NCBI GenBank assembly: GCA_963814955.1
Contig: CAWFEX010000004.1
Span: forward strand, 806,001 to 870,000
Source: DATCJA01 sp963814955
GTDB lineage: Bacteria; Acidobacteriota; Vicinamibacteria; Vicinamibacterales; UBA2999
DNA: 64,000 nucleotides
Direction of reading: 5' to 3'
Positions within the stretch are counted from its first letter, which is position 1; every line of letters starts with the position of its first letter. Below, in pieces: positions 45,966-54,363 of the stretch. The position numbers were made by a program, and so were the translations under genes. The notes below the pieces were generated by a model. It saw only the letters and a list, made by a program, of their open reading frames with translations, was not told where the DNA came from and did not search any database.

Positions 45966-48900
45966 CTATGGCGCCGCGGTGATCGAGATGCTCCTGGCGC
46001 GAGTGTTGTTCGTTTCCTCGGCCTCTACGATTGCGCCGCTGCCATCGCCCTTTGCAATGATGTAGTAGGTGCCGGGCACGGTGGACGCTGGTATTGGAAC
46101 CATCAGCGATCCAGTCTGGCTCAGTCCTGCCCCGAGTGGCGGGACTTCTCGCGTAGCCAGAAGCTGATCGGTCCCATCCCACGACGAGTTCGACGACAGG
46201 TAATAGCTGGTGACTGACGCGGGGGCCGCATCGGCCCCCTGATTCTTTGTGGTGTCGGTCGCACTGAAGCTGGCGCCGGCGACGGCGGATGATGGTGCGG
46301 TCAGCGCGGTCACTATCAGGTCGGGTCCGATGCGCACTCCGCCGCTGTTGCGGGTGTTGTTGTTCTCCAGGCTCTCAGAGACGGCGTTGTTCGAATCGGC
46401 AACCGCGATGACATAGTAGATCCCTGGCGCCGTTCCTGTTGGAACGACGAGTTGCGTCGAGAAGGTATTCGTGCCTGACGCTCCGAGGGCACCGACGGTG
46501 CGACTGCCGAGGAATTGATCGGTCGGCTCGTACAAGCTGTTCGCCGACAGATAAAACGCGGTTGTCGTTTCTGCTACGGCTGCGGCGCTCTGGTTCCTGG
46601 TCGTGTCGGTCACGGTGATGGGACCATTCGCCATTCCGGTGGCAGGCGCCGACACCGTCGATACCACCAGATCTCCTCCAATCCTGATGACGTTCGTCGA
46701 TCTGTCGTTGTTGGTTTCGTTGGTTTCCCCGACGGCCTGATTCAAGTCGGCCCTGCCCACGATGTAGTAGCTGCCGGGTAGCGTGTCCGCTGGAATCTGC
46801 AGTGGCGTCGCTGCTGCTGCATCACCGTTCGATGCGAGCTCACCCACGAGCCTGCTGCCGATGAACTTGTCGGTGGGATCGATCGTAGTGTTCGCCGACA
46901 GATAGAATCCGGTAGAGGACGCAGGCGCGATTCCCGCGCCGTTGTTCTTTGTGGTGTCGGTGACGGAAATGGTTGCGCCGGCAGCACCGTTGGCCGGAAC
47001 AGAGATCGCGGCGAGCGTCAGGTCAGGGCCCACCTTGATTCCGGCGCTTGCCCTCGTGTTGTTGTTTTCGTACGTCTCCGGTATTTGCGTTGCCGCATCG
47101 GACAGCGCAATCACGTAATACGTCCCGGCGGCCGCATTCGCCGGCACAGTCAGCGTTGTGGTGAAACTCGCCGCCGCATTCGGTGCGAGCACCTGGACGG
47201 TACGGCTGCCGATAATCTGATCCGATGCCTCGAGCGAATTGTTCGCCGACCAATAGAAGCGCGTCGTCGACTCGGCGGCAGTGCCGCCACCCTGGTTCTT
47301 CGTGGTGTCGGACACGCTTATCGTGCTCCCGGGGGCCGCGGCCGAAGGAGCGCTGACGGTTGCAACTGCCAGATCAGGACCGACTCTGACCTGGCCGCTC
47401 GCCCTGACATTGTTGGTCTCGGTTCCCTCATTCACGGCACTGTCCCAGTCTGCTTTTGCGAGGACGTAATACGAGCCCACGGCCGTTGAGGGGGGGACGT
47501 GCAGCGTGGTCGATCCGGCCTGAGTGATGGTGGGATCGAGCGCCGATACGAGACGCTCGCCAAGCCAGACGTCCAGCGGATCCAGGCTGGTGTTGGCCGA
47601 CAGATAGAATCCGGTCTTAGAGGGGAGAGCGGGCCCGGTTCCCTGGTTCTTGGTCGAATCGGTCACAACCATATCCGCGTCAGCGCCCGCAGTCGCAGGC
47701 ACAGAGACGGACGACACCACGAGATCCGGTGGAAGGTCATTGCTGACGATTGTGACGACGGCCCCACTCGGCGAGCCCAGGCTGTAAGCAGCACTCGCGA
47801 CAAGCGTAAGAGTGACGGTCTCGTTGCTCTCGTAACCCTCGTCATCGATCGGCGCTACCTGCACTGCCGCTGCAGACAACCCGGCTTCGATGGTGACCTC
47901 GCCTGTGAGCGGCGTGTAGTCGCTTGCGGCCACCGCGCTGCCGCCGACTGTGTACTGGACGGTGACAGACGTGCTCGTATCACCAGTGCGACTGACGGTG
48001 AACGCGCCTGAAGTCGGACCGGCCTCGGTGGCCTGTGGCGTCGACGCGGTTACGGTCATCTGATTCGCGACTGCGATTGTGACAACCACGGTGTCCGTGG
48101 CCTTGTCTCCATCGTCATCGGTAACTTCGAGCGTCAATGTGTGCGCGCCAAGCGCCAACGAGATATCCGGCGTCGGTCCCGTGGCAATGACGGTGCTGCC
48201 TTCGCGCCATTCATAGCTGACGATGCTGCCGTCCTGGTCGGAAGAGGCGCTTCCGTCGAGGGTCACCAGTTGGGTGCCGTCCCGGTCGTTGTCCGCTGCC
48301 GTTTGATCGGGTCCTGCGTTGGCAGTGGGAGGGAGATTCTCCAACCCATACGTGACGGCGTCGTGAAGATTGAGGCCGCCATGGATGGTCCACGAGTCGA
48401 GCCGCACGTTCGCGATGCCCTGGCCGTCTGCGCTGTTGAGGAGAATGTCAACGACCTGCGCGTTGCTCGTCACGTCGCTTCGCGACCACACGAGGGCGGC
48501 CGCGCCGGAGACGTGAGGTGTGGCCATCGAAGTCCCCGTGTTGAAGGCATAGCAGCCGGTGTCGCCAGGCGTCGTTGAAGCGCCGCACGCGGACTGAGGG
48601 TACGTGGACAGGATGACGTTGCCGGGCGCTGCGATGTCGACCCAGCTTCCGTAGTTGGAAAACGACGGCCGGCGGTGGTCTTCGTCGAAGGCGGCGACCG
48701 AGATCACGTGATCGAGGGCGGCCGGATAGAAGGCGTTCGTCGTTCCGTCGTTACCGGCCCCCGCGACGATGACCAGCCCGGCATTCCAGGCGTCCTGCAC
48801 GGCGTTGTCGAGCGACTGGGAGTATTCCGATTCGCCCAGGCTCATATTGATGATGTTCGCGCCGTCGGCGATCGCGCGCGCGATGGCCTGCTGGATGGCG

Positions 48901-49679
48901 AAGTCGTCACAGGTTCCATCTGAACGACAGACCTTGTAAGCGAGAATGCGGGCGTTGGGCGCCACGCCCACGACGCCCTCTGCTTCCGCGGGGTTTCCCG
49001 TCAGGTTGTCGAGCGCGGCGGCGATGGTTCCCGCCACATGGGTGCCGTGACCGTGATCGTCCATCGGGTCGCCATCGGCGAACACGAAGTCGTCTCCGCC
49101 CGCGTAGTTCGGCGCCAGGTCCGGGTGGTTATAGTCGATGCCCGAATCGATCACGGCGACAGTGACGCTGGAGTTGCCTTTGGTAATCGCCCAGGCCTCG
49201 GGGGCGTCGATGTCGGCATCAGCCGTTCCGCTGTAGAAGCACAGCTCGCCGTTGATCCACGGAATGCAGTAGAAGGATTGACCGGTGTTGTCGAGCGCCC
49301 ACTGCTCGCCAAAGTGATAGTCGCCCGGCACGACTTCGGGCCGCCCTTCGTGGGCGGTGGGCCTGGGCAGGCTGCGGATGAAGTTCGGCTCGGCGTACAG
49401 GACGTTCGGGTTGCGCAGGTAGCGCGCAATCGCTGCCGATTCTGTCCGTGCCGGCACTCGAACGCGATGAACGCCCGTCCGCGGAATTTCTGCAAGTTGT
49501 GTCGCACCAGCGGTTCTGTGGGCGTCTGCTCTCGCGTTGGCGTTGGCGCCCGGACTGAACGTCACCAGAATTTCGCCCGCCACGAACGGGCCAGCATTCA
49601 TCGTCTGCGCGGAAGATCGAACTGTGAGCGCAGCCGCGACAAGGAGTGTCAATGCAGCGAGAGCTTTGTTAGGGCGCAC
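45966..49679 (-). CDS. Secreted subtilisin-like serine peptidase with PKD, Calx-beta and five CARDB repeats
   Basis: 1,237 residues from a GTG with GGAGGA seven bases upstream. A signal peptide (LAALTLLVAAALTV) and an inhibitor-like propeptide precede the S8 catalytic domain: Asp178 in AVIDSGIDYNHPDL, His211 in DDHGHGTHVAG, oxyanion Asn309 in GAGNDGT and Ser383 in NTGTSMATPH. A PKD domain (DGSASSDQDGSIVSYEW), a Calx-beta domain (AFTVSRTGDTST, YESNETVTLTLV) and five CARDB units of about 115 residues follow, each with TTKNQG, FYLSAN and NNTR motifs. No sorting tag is visible at the C-terminus. Likely a secreted or surface-bound protease. The first 32 residues of the longer frame were dropped. 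Confidence 0.92.
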   Translation of the reverse strand: MRPNKALAALTLLVAAALTVRSSAQTMNAGPFVAGEILVTFSPGANANARADAHRTAGATQLAEIPRTGVHRVRVPARTESAAIARYLRNPNVLYAEPNFIRSLPRPTAHEGRPEVVPGDYHFGEQWALDNTGQSFYCIPWINGELCFYSGTADADIDAPEAWAITKGNSSVTVAVIDSGIDYNHPDLAPNYAGGDDFVFADGDPMDDHGHGTHVAGTIAAALDNLTGNPAEAEGVVGVAPNARILAYKVCRSDGTCDDFAIQQAIARAIADGANIINMSLGESEYSQSLDNAVQDAWNAGLVIVAGAGNDGTTNAFYPAALDHVISVAAFDEDHRRPSFSNYGSWVDIAAPGNVILSTYPQSACGASTTPGDTGCYAFNTGTSMATPHVSGAAALVWSRSDVTSNAQVVDILLNSADGQGIANVRLDSWTIHGGLNLHDAVTYGLENLPPTANAGPDQTAADNDRDGTQLVTLDGSASSDQDGSIVSYEWREGSTVIATGPTPDISLALGAHTLTLEVTDDDGDKATDTVVVTIAVANQMTVTASTPQATEAGPTSGAFTVSRTGDTSTSVTVQYTVGGSAVAASDYTPLTGEVTIEAGLSAAAVQVAPIDDEGYESNETVTLTLVASAAYSLGSPSGAVVTIVSNDLPPDLVVSSVSVPATAGADADMVVTDSTKNQGTGPALPSKTGFYLSANTSLDPLDVWLGERLVSALDPTITQAGSTTLHVPPSTAVGSYYVLAKADWDSAVNEGTETNNVRASGQVRVGPDLAVATVSAPSAAAPGSTISVSDTTKNQGGGTAAESTTRFYWSANNSLEASDQIIGSRTVQVLAPNAAASFTTTLTVPANAAAGTYYVIALSDAATQIPETYENNNTRASAGIKVGPDLTLAAISVPANGAAGATISVTDTTKNNGAGIAPASSTGFYLSANTTIDPTDKFIGSRLVGELASNGDAAAATPLQIPADTLPGSYYIVGRADLNQAVGETNETNNDRSTNVIRIGGDLVVSTVSAPATGMANGPITVTDTTRNQSAAAVAETTTAFYLSANSLYEPTDQFLGSRTVGALGASGTNTFSTQLVVPTGTAPGIYYVIAVADSNNAVSESLENNNTRNSGGVRIGPDLIVTALTAPSSAVAGASFSATDTTKNQGADAAPASVTSYYLSSNSSWDGTDQLLATREVPPLGAGLSQTGSLMVPIPASTVPGTYYIIAKGDGSGAIVEAEETNNTRARSISITAAP

Positions 49680-49686
49680 GAAATTG

Positions 49687-49692
49687 TCCTCC
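49687..49692 (-). promoter_or_regulatory. Shine-Dalgarno GGAGGA deciding the GTG start of the subtilase
   Basis: GGAGGA lies seven bases before the GTG at 49679. It favours this start over the upstream in-frame ATG at 49775, whose extension (HCTRRHKCHRRR) has no signal-peptide character. Confidence 0.7.
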
Positions 49693-49877
49693 GGCCGTCG
49701 CCGATGACACTTATGGCGGCGGGTGCAGTGAGGAACAGTTGAGGTGCAATGGCCCGACCAGCCCAGCCACAGCAAAACAGGGCGTTACCGAAGGGGTCTC
49801 AGTAATTGATCGCGGTCGGCTTTACAGATATGGCGAGTTCTTCACGTTCTTGATATTCGAAACTGTTGCGATCGCCG

Positions 49878-49930
49878 GTCCGGCTAAAGCCGGACACTAC
49901 GTCTGACTAAGCCGGACACTACGTCTGACT
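49878..49930. repeat. Dispersed palindrome GTCCGGCTAAAGCCGGAC with second partial copy
   Basis: A full palindrome at 49878-49895 with ACTACGTCTGACTA is followed by a half copy. The stop codon and last residues (VRLSQT) of the next GT87 gene lie inside it. Confidence 0.8.
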
Positions 49931-51208
49931 AAGAAGGTGTGCGGGGTATGCGGAGAGGGTACGGACACGGCGTACGATGGCGAGCTCGCGGCGATCGCCG
50001 CTGAAAACAATGCGAGCGTTCCCCACAGAGGCAGCGCGATCACCAGAACACCCTGCCAGGGTTCGATTGGCATTGAGGCGAGAAAGATGAGCGTGTGCCC
50101 GGGAATCGACACCAGGACGACGCCAGCCACCCAGGCCAGCTTCGGCCACAGGCGGTGATCGGCGGACAGCTCCTGCGCGATGAGGATGATGGGCAATGCG
50201 AGTATGACGCCCGTATGAGCCATCGCCAGGGGATTGAGTACCACCAGCAGGGCAATCCACGCCGCAAAGCGCGCGCCTTCACCCTTCGCTGTCCCACTCT
50301 GTCGGCGAAGCGCTGTTGTGGCGACGACAATGAGAGCGACTGCCGAGAGCACGCCCAGCACGCGGGCCAGCAGCGGCGCGTGGAAGAGCGGACGCGCCCA
50401 CTCGCCGCCGACCATCAGCCTCGCAAGCAGACCGTGAATCGAATACGTGACCGCGGGAAAGGTCTCCCAGTACGTTACATTCGCCTGCGCCTGCTGCACG
50501 AACGCCCGTATGGTATCGGGCCCCATCCATAAAAGTGGAAGCCCAAGGGCGCCAACGACGACGACGACCATCCACACGATTGCGCGGGGCGCCCGCACGA
50601 GAAGGTAAAAGCCGAGGAGTGCGGGGAACAGCTTGACGGCGGCGGCGAGGCCGATACTGGCGCCGGCCGACCGGTGCTGACCTCTGGTGTGGAAATGCCA
50701 AAACATCGCCACGAGGAGCGCAACGAGTATCGACCATTGCCCTTTGGCGACGTTGTAAAGAACCGGCGGCCAGACGAGAAGCGCGACGAACACGATCAGC
50801 ACCGTCGCAGACGTCGTACGGCGCTGACCTTGCGCCGGCCCTGAGTACCGATTCGGCGAGAAGCGTGGCGAGCAGAAACAGCAGCCCCAGCGAGAGGCCA
50901 AACCAGACTGCCGCGGCCTGCCTTAACGTGAGCTCCGCGATCGGGAGAAAGAGGAGAAAGAGCAGGGGCGGATGCGGAAAATGCCGGTAGCCCTCGTCTT
51001 CCGGTACCTTCATCAGCTCGGCATGCGCGCGCGCGATGCCGACTTCATACGGATTCTGGTTCGACGCAAAAACGCGAGCCGCCGCAAGATCCTGGGCAAG
51101 GTCGGGAGGCGAAAACATGCCGAAGAGCGTGTATCGCCAGGGTGTGTCCCCGGACAGCAGCGTCACCAGCGCCGCCAATGCCGCCGCCGCAACGACCCAT
51201 CGCCGCAT
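49897..51208 (-). CDS. GT87 (DUF2029) GT-C glycosyltransferase, one frameshift
   Basis: About 437 residues when joined. The N-terminus MRRWVVAAAALAALVTLLSG is the first helix; AQDLAAARVFASNQNPYEV and FPHPPLLFLLFLPIAELT form the outer loop. The frame changes near 50830, after LLAESVLR, and continues TSATVLIVFVALLVWPPVLY, VAKGQWSILVALL and AAVKLFPALLGFYLLVR, all standard for DUF2029. The end of the protein is encoded by a dispersed palindrome, suggesting the original stop was lost or replaced. It lies between the subtilase and the FkbM set and shares their strand. Confidence 0.78.
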
Positions 51209-51497
51209 ACGATCCAGCGGCCACGTGCAGTTTTGTGGCCAAGCGGTCGTGCGTACGGGTCGCGGCCTTCATGAGCGGATCGTTCATGCCATGAACGGTT
51301 TACGGCGACAATGCGGGCGGATCGATCGTCAGATCGGTGCTGAAGTGGCTCTCTCCGAGCGTTGGATGCGACAGGACAGTCTGATCAACCTCGAAAGTGT
51401 CAGCAGCGCCGTATACCGCCACTGAGTGGTTTTTTCGCGGTCGGAGACATCATCCGTCTATCCTCAGGTACTCGTTCGGCTTCCATGCCGGAGCTTC
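51209..51497. other. Intergenic region between GT87 and a small membrane frame
   Basis: No frame with protein character seen. A direct echo of TTTTTTCGCGGTC..GAGACAT near 51429 and TTTTTTCCGGATTCGAGACAT near 51750 suggests a short duplicated segment, possibly the remains of a promoter-gene duplication. Confidence 0.35.
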
Positions 51498-51695
51498 TCA
51501 CGTTGAAACAACACGCCGGAGGGCAAGCGGCGATCGCCATACGAGCGCCGCTCCAACGTTGGGCCGCCGCAGTACCATGACGAGACAGGGCAGGTAGACA
51601 AGCCACAACGCCCACACGCCAAGGCCAGCCATCCATCCCTGGTAGTCGGTTGTCCCTTGATAGATTGTTCCGACGAGATGGGCGGCGATCACCAC
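51498..51695 (-). CDS. Small membrane protein, unknown function
   Basis: 65 residues from a GTG. One or two hydrophobic segments are visible (MAGLGVWALWLVYLPCLVMVL), preceded by VGTIYQGTTDYQGW and followed by a basic tail. The same frame continues sensibly upstream (VVFGHWDWRVV), so the true start may be further 5' or was lost. Unknown family; weak evidence for a real gene. Confidence 0.35.
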   Translation of the reverse strand: MVIAAHLVGTIYQGTTDYQGWMAGLGVWALWLVYLPCLVMVLRRPNVGAALVWRSPLALRRVVST

Positions 51696-51812
51696 ACGCC
51701 AATCCCAATGGCCGAAGACAACACGATCTGTACGCCGCGACTCAGCGGTTTTTTCCGGATTCGAGACATGATCGACCTGTCGTCAGTAATTTGTTCGCAG
51801 TGGTTAGATTGT

Positions 51813-52612
51813 TCAGTGTGAATGGCTGGTAGCCAGAGGGACGCCGTCTCCGGATTGATCGAGTGGGGTGAACCAGAAATTGTGAGCGTCCGCCCGCCAG
51901 TAGCGGCCCATCAGGACGTAGTGATTCCGCGCAAAGTAGTCGAGGATCTGCTGACGTACCGGGGCATGCGCCTCTATTGCGACGAGGCTCGGTTTGAACC
52001 GGCTGATGGAGAACCCTGCGAGCGCCTGAGGCTCAGCAAGCTCGATGTCCATCGAGAGAAAGTCGATACGGCTGATTTTGAGCCGATCCAGTACGTCGTC
52101 GAGCGTCGAGGTCGTCGTGGCTGTCGGAGTGGCCTCTCCCCAGCCTTCGGTGAACTCACGAACGCCGGAGGCAACCGCATCGATCCGGTTGACCCACAGT
52201 GTTGCCTGCTGGTCGGACACGTCCGAAATGAACAGCGGAACGAACGTTGTCCTTGGGCGGTGTTCCCGGTAGCCGGCGGCAAACTTGACCTGCGGATCAA
52301 TGGCGACCCCGGACCATCCCATCGTGGTTTCAAGGTAGTACGTGTTGCTGCCCTGCTCGTGGTGGTTGGCTCCGACGTCGACGAAGACACCAGTACGGCG
52401 ATCCTTGAAGAAGTCCTTCAAGATCCACTCTTCGACATACCCGGAATGACGTGACGGCCCGTACTTCTCAGCGAGCGCCTCTGCCTCGAAAGTGTCGCGG
52501 GATATGAATGGTGCCAGCCGCCTCTCGGTGTACTGCATCGCGAGGATTCGGCAACGAACGCCCCCCACATCGCCAGCTCGATTAGATTCAACTTCGGTGT
52601 AGGGATTTTCAT
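51813..52612 (-). CDS. Membrane-anchored FkbM-family methyltransferase, copy 1, one frameshift
   Basis: About 266 residues. The N-terminal anchor MKIPTPKLNLIELAMWGAFVA lies in one frame; after a shift near 52550 the protein continues RILAMQYTERRLAPFISRDT. The methyltransferase core has EEWILKDFFKDRRTGVFVDVGANHH (SAM loop VDVGAN), GWSGVAIDPQ, ISDVSDQQATLWVN and IDFLSMDIELAEPQALAGF, matching FkbM. Residues NFWFTPLDQSG close the protein. FkbM proteins O-methylate sugars or small molecules; the membrane anchor suggests work on a lipid-linked substrate. This is the last of three tandem paralogues. Confidence 0.8.
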
Positions 52613-52654
52613 GTCAGTTCGTTACGAGTTCCTCCGTGCGACGCTGGCGAACGC

Positions 52655-53464
52655 TCAATGGGAGTCATTGATCAATGGCTCCGACTCTCCTTCGGTCGTC
52701 CCAACTGGAGCGAACCAGAAATTGTGCGCGTCCGCTCGCCAGTAGCGCCCGATCAGGACGTAGTTATTGCGCGCGAAGTAGTCGAGGATCTGCTGGCGAA
52801 CCGGGGGATGTGCCTCTACCGCGACGAGGCTCGGAGTGAAGCGGTTGATGGAAAACCCGGCCAGGGCTTGAGGCTCCGCCAGCTCGATGTCCATCGACAG
52901 GAAGTCAACGTGCGCGATCTCGAGGCGATCCAGCACGTCATCGAGCGTGGACGTGGTCGCGGTGGTGGGGGTGACCTCGCCCCAGTGTTCCGTGAACTCC
53001 TTGACGCCGGACGCCACGGCATCGTTGCCATTCACGTACAGAGTCGCCTGCTGGTTTGAAACATCGGAGATGAACAGCGGAACGAAGGTCGTCCGCGGAC
53101 GATGCTCACGGTAACCGGCCGCGAATTTGACCTGCGGCTCGATGGCGACTCCGGACCATCCCAGCGCCGTTTCGAGGTAGTACGTGTTGCTCGATCGCTC
53201 GTGATGGTTGGCGCCCACCTCGACGAAGACACCGCCGCGGCGATCCTTGAAGAAGTCCTTCAAGATCCATTCTTCGGCGAACTGCGAGTAATGCGACGGC
53301 CCGTACTTCTGGGCGAGCGCTTGGGTTTCGGCGTTGTCGTGGGACATGAACGGCGCCATCTGCTCGTGTGCGCGGGTGAAGCCGAACATGTAGGCCACGG
53401 CAGCAACCAGCGCTCCCCACATCAACAATTCGATCGCATTCAGCTTCGGCTTGGGGATTTTCAT
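52655..53464 (-). CDS. Membrane-anchored FkbM-family methyltransferase, copy 2
   Basis: 269 residues and the only copy with one intact frame. Anchor helix LLMWGALVAAVAYMFGF follows MKIPKPKLNAIE. The core reads EEWILKDFFKDRRGGVFVEVGANHH, GWSGVAIEPQVKFAAGY, FISDVSNQQATLYVN, TTSTLDDVLDRLEI and VDFLSMDIELAEPQALAGF. The start ATG 53464 gives the same N-terminus as copy 1, while the longer frame to 53557 would run into copy 3. Spacing of 42 bases to copy 1 and 43 to copy 3 supports one transcript. Confidence 0.88.
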   Translation of the reverse strand: MKIPKPKLNAIELLMWGALVAAVAYMFGFTRAHEQMAPFMSHDNAETQALAQKYGPSHYSQFAEEWILKDFFKDRRGGVFVEVGANHHERSSNTYYLETALGWSGVAIEPQVKFAAGYREHRPRTTFVPLFISDVSNQQATLYVNGNDAVASGVKEFTEHWGEVTPTTATTSTLDDVLDRLEIAHVDFLSMDIELAEPQALAGFSINRFTPSLVAVEAHPPVRQQILDYFARNNYVLIGRYWRADAHNFWFAPVGTTEGESEPLINDSH

Positions 53465-53507
53465 ATCGGCTCGCTGCAAGGTCTGGCGTGGGTCAGCTGG
53501 CGAACGC

Positions 53508-54345
53508 TCAGTGTGAGTGACTGACGGCCAACGGCTCGTTCGCTCCGGATCGTCCAAGTGGAGCGAACCAGAAATTCGTGATCGTCGGCTTGCCAGTACT
53601 TCCCGAGCAGCACGTAGCCATGACGCGCGAAGTAGTCGAGAATCTGTTGACGGACGGGTGGGTGTGCTTCAATTGCGACCAGGCGCGGACCGAATCGCTC
53701 CACAGAGAAGCCTGCAAGCGCCTGCGGCTCCGCTAGTTCGATGTCGATTGACAGGAAGTCGATCCGTCTAATACCGAGCCGGTCGAGGACGTCGTCGAGC
53801 GTGGAAGTCGTTGCCGTCGTCGGCGTTACCGGCTCTCCGAATGACTCGGCGTATTCGCGACTGCCGGAGGCCAGCAGGTCTGTGCGCGCCGTCACATACA
53901 GCGCCGCCTGCCGATTCGAAACGTCCGAAATAAAGAGCGGAACGAACGTGGTTCGTGGACGATACCGCTTATAACCTGCTGCGAACTTGACCTGGGGCTC
54001 TATCGCGACCCCCGACCATCCCAGGCCGGTTTCGAGGTAGTAGCTATTGCTTGAGCGCTGGTGGTGGTTGGCGCCGACTTCGACGAATACGCCGTCTCGC
54101 TGATCCTGAAAGAAATCCTTCAAAATCCATTCTTCGACACTTTCGGAGTTGCGTGACGGGCCGTAGGCCTTGGCGAGGACGTCAATTTCTGCGGTGCGAT
54201 TTTCCTGCAGGAAAGGCTCGAGTTCTTTCGCTTTGGCGCCGGCCGCCGCCGCGCCCCCGAAGATGCGCCCGAGCTGAAAGACGGTCAGCACGAGCACACC
54301 AACCAACGCCAGGATGATCAGACCGTCCCGTCGGGAATGCGCCAT
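53508..54345 (-). CDS. Membrane-anchored FkbM-family methyltransferase, copy 3, one frameshift
   Basis: About 279 residues. The anchor differs from the other copies (MAHSRRDGLIILALVGVLVLTVFQ). The core is parallel: EEWILKDFFQDQRDGVFVEVGANHH, GWSGVAIEPQVKFAAGY, FISDVSNRQAALYVT and IDFLSIDIELAEPQALAGF. Near 53578 an extra base moves the frame; without it the protein ends NFWFAPLGRSGANEP and LAVSHSH, as in the other copies. It starts 18 bases after the stop of the VWA gene on the same strand, so the FkbM set may be cotranscribed with the VWA-MoxR-Tad block. Confidence 0.82.
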
Positions 54346-54363
54346 CGAGGTTCTCCCGGAAGA

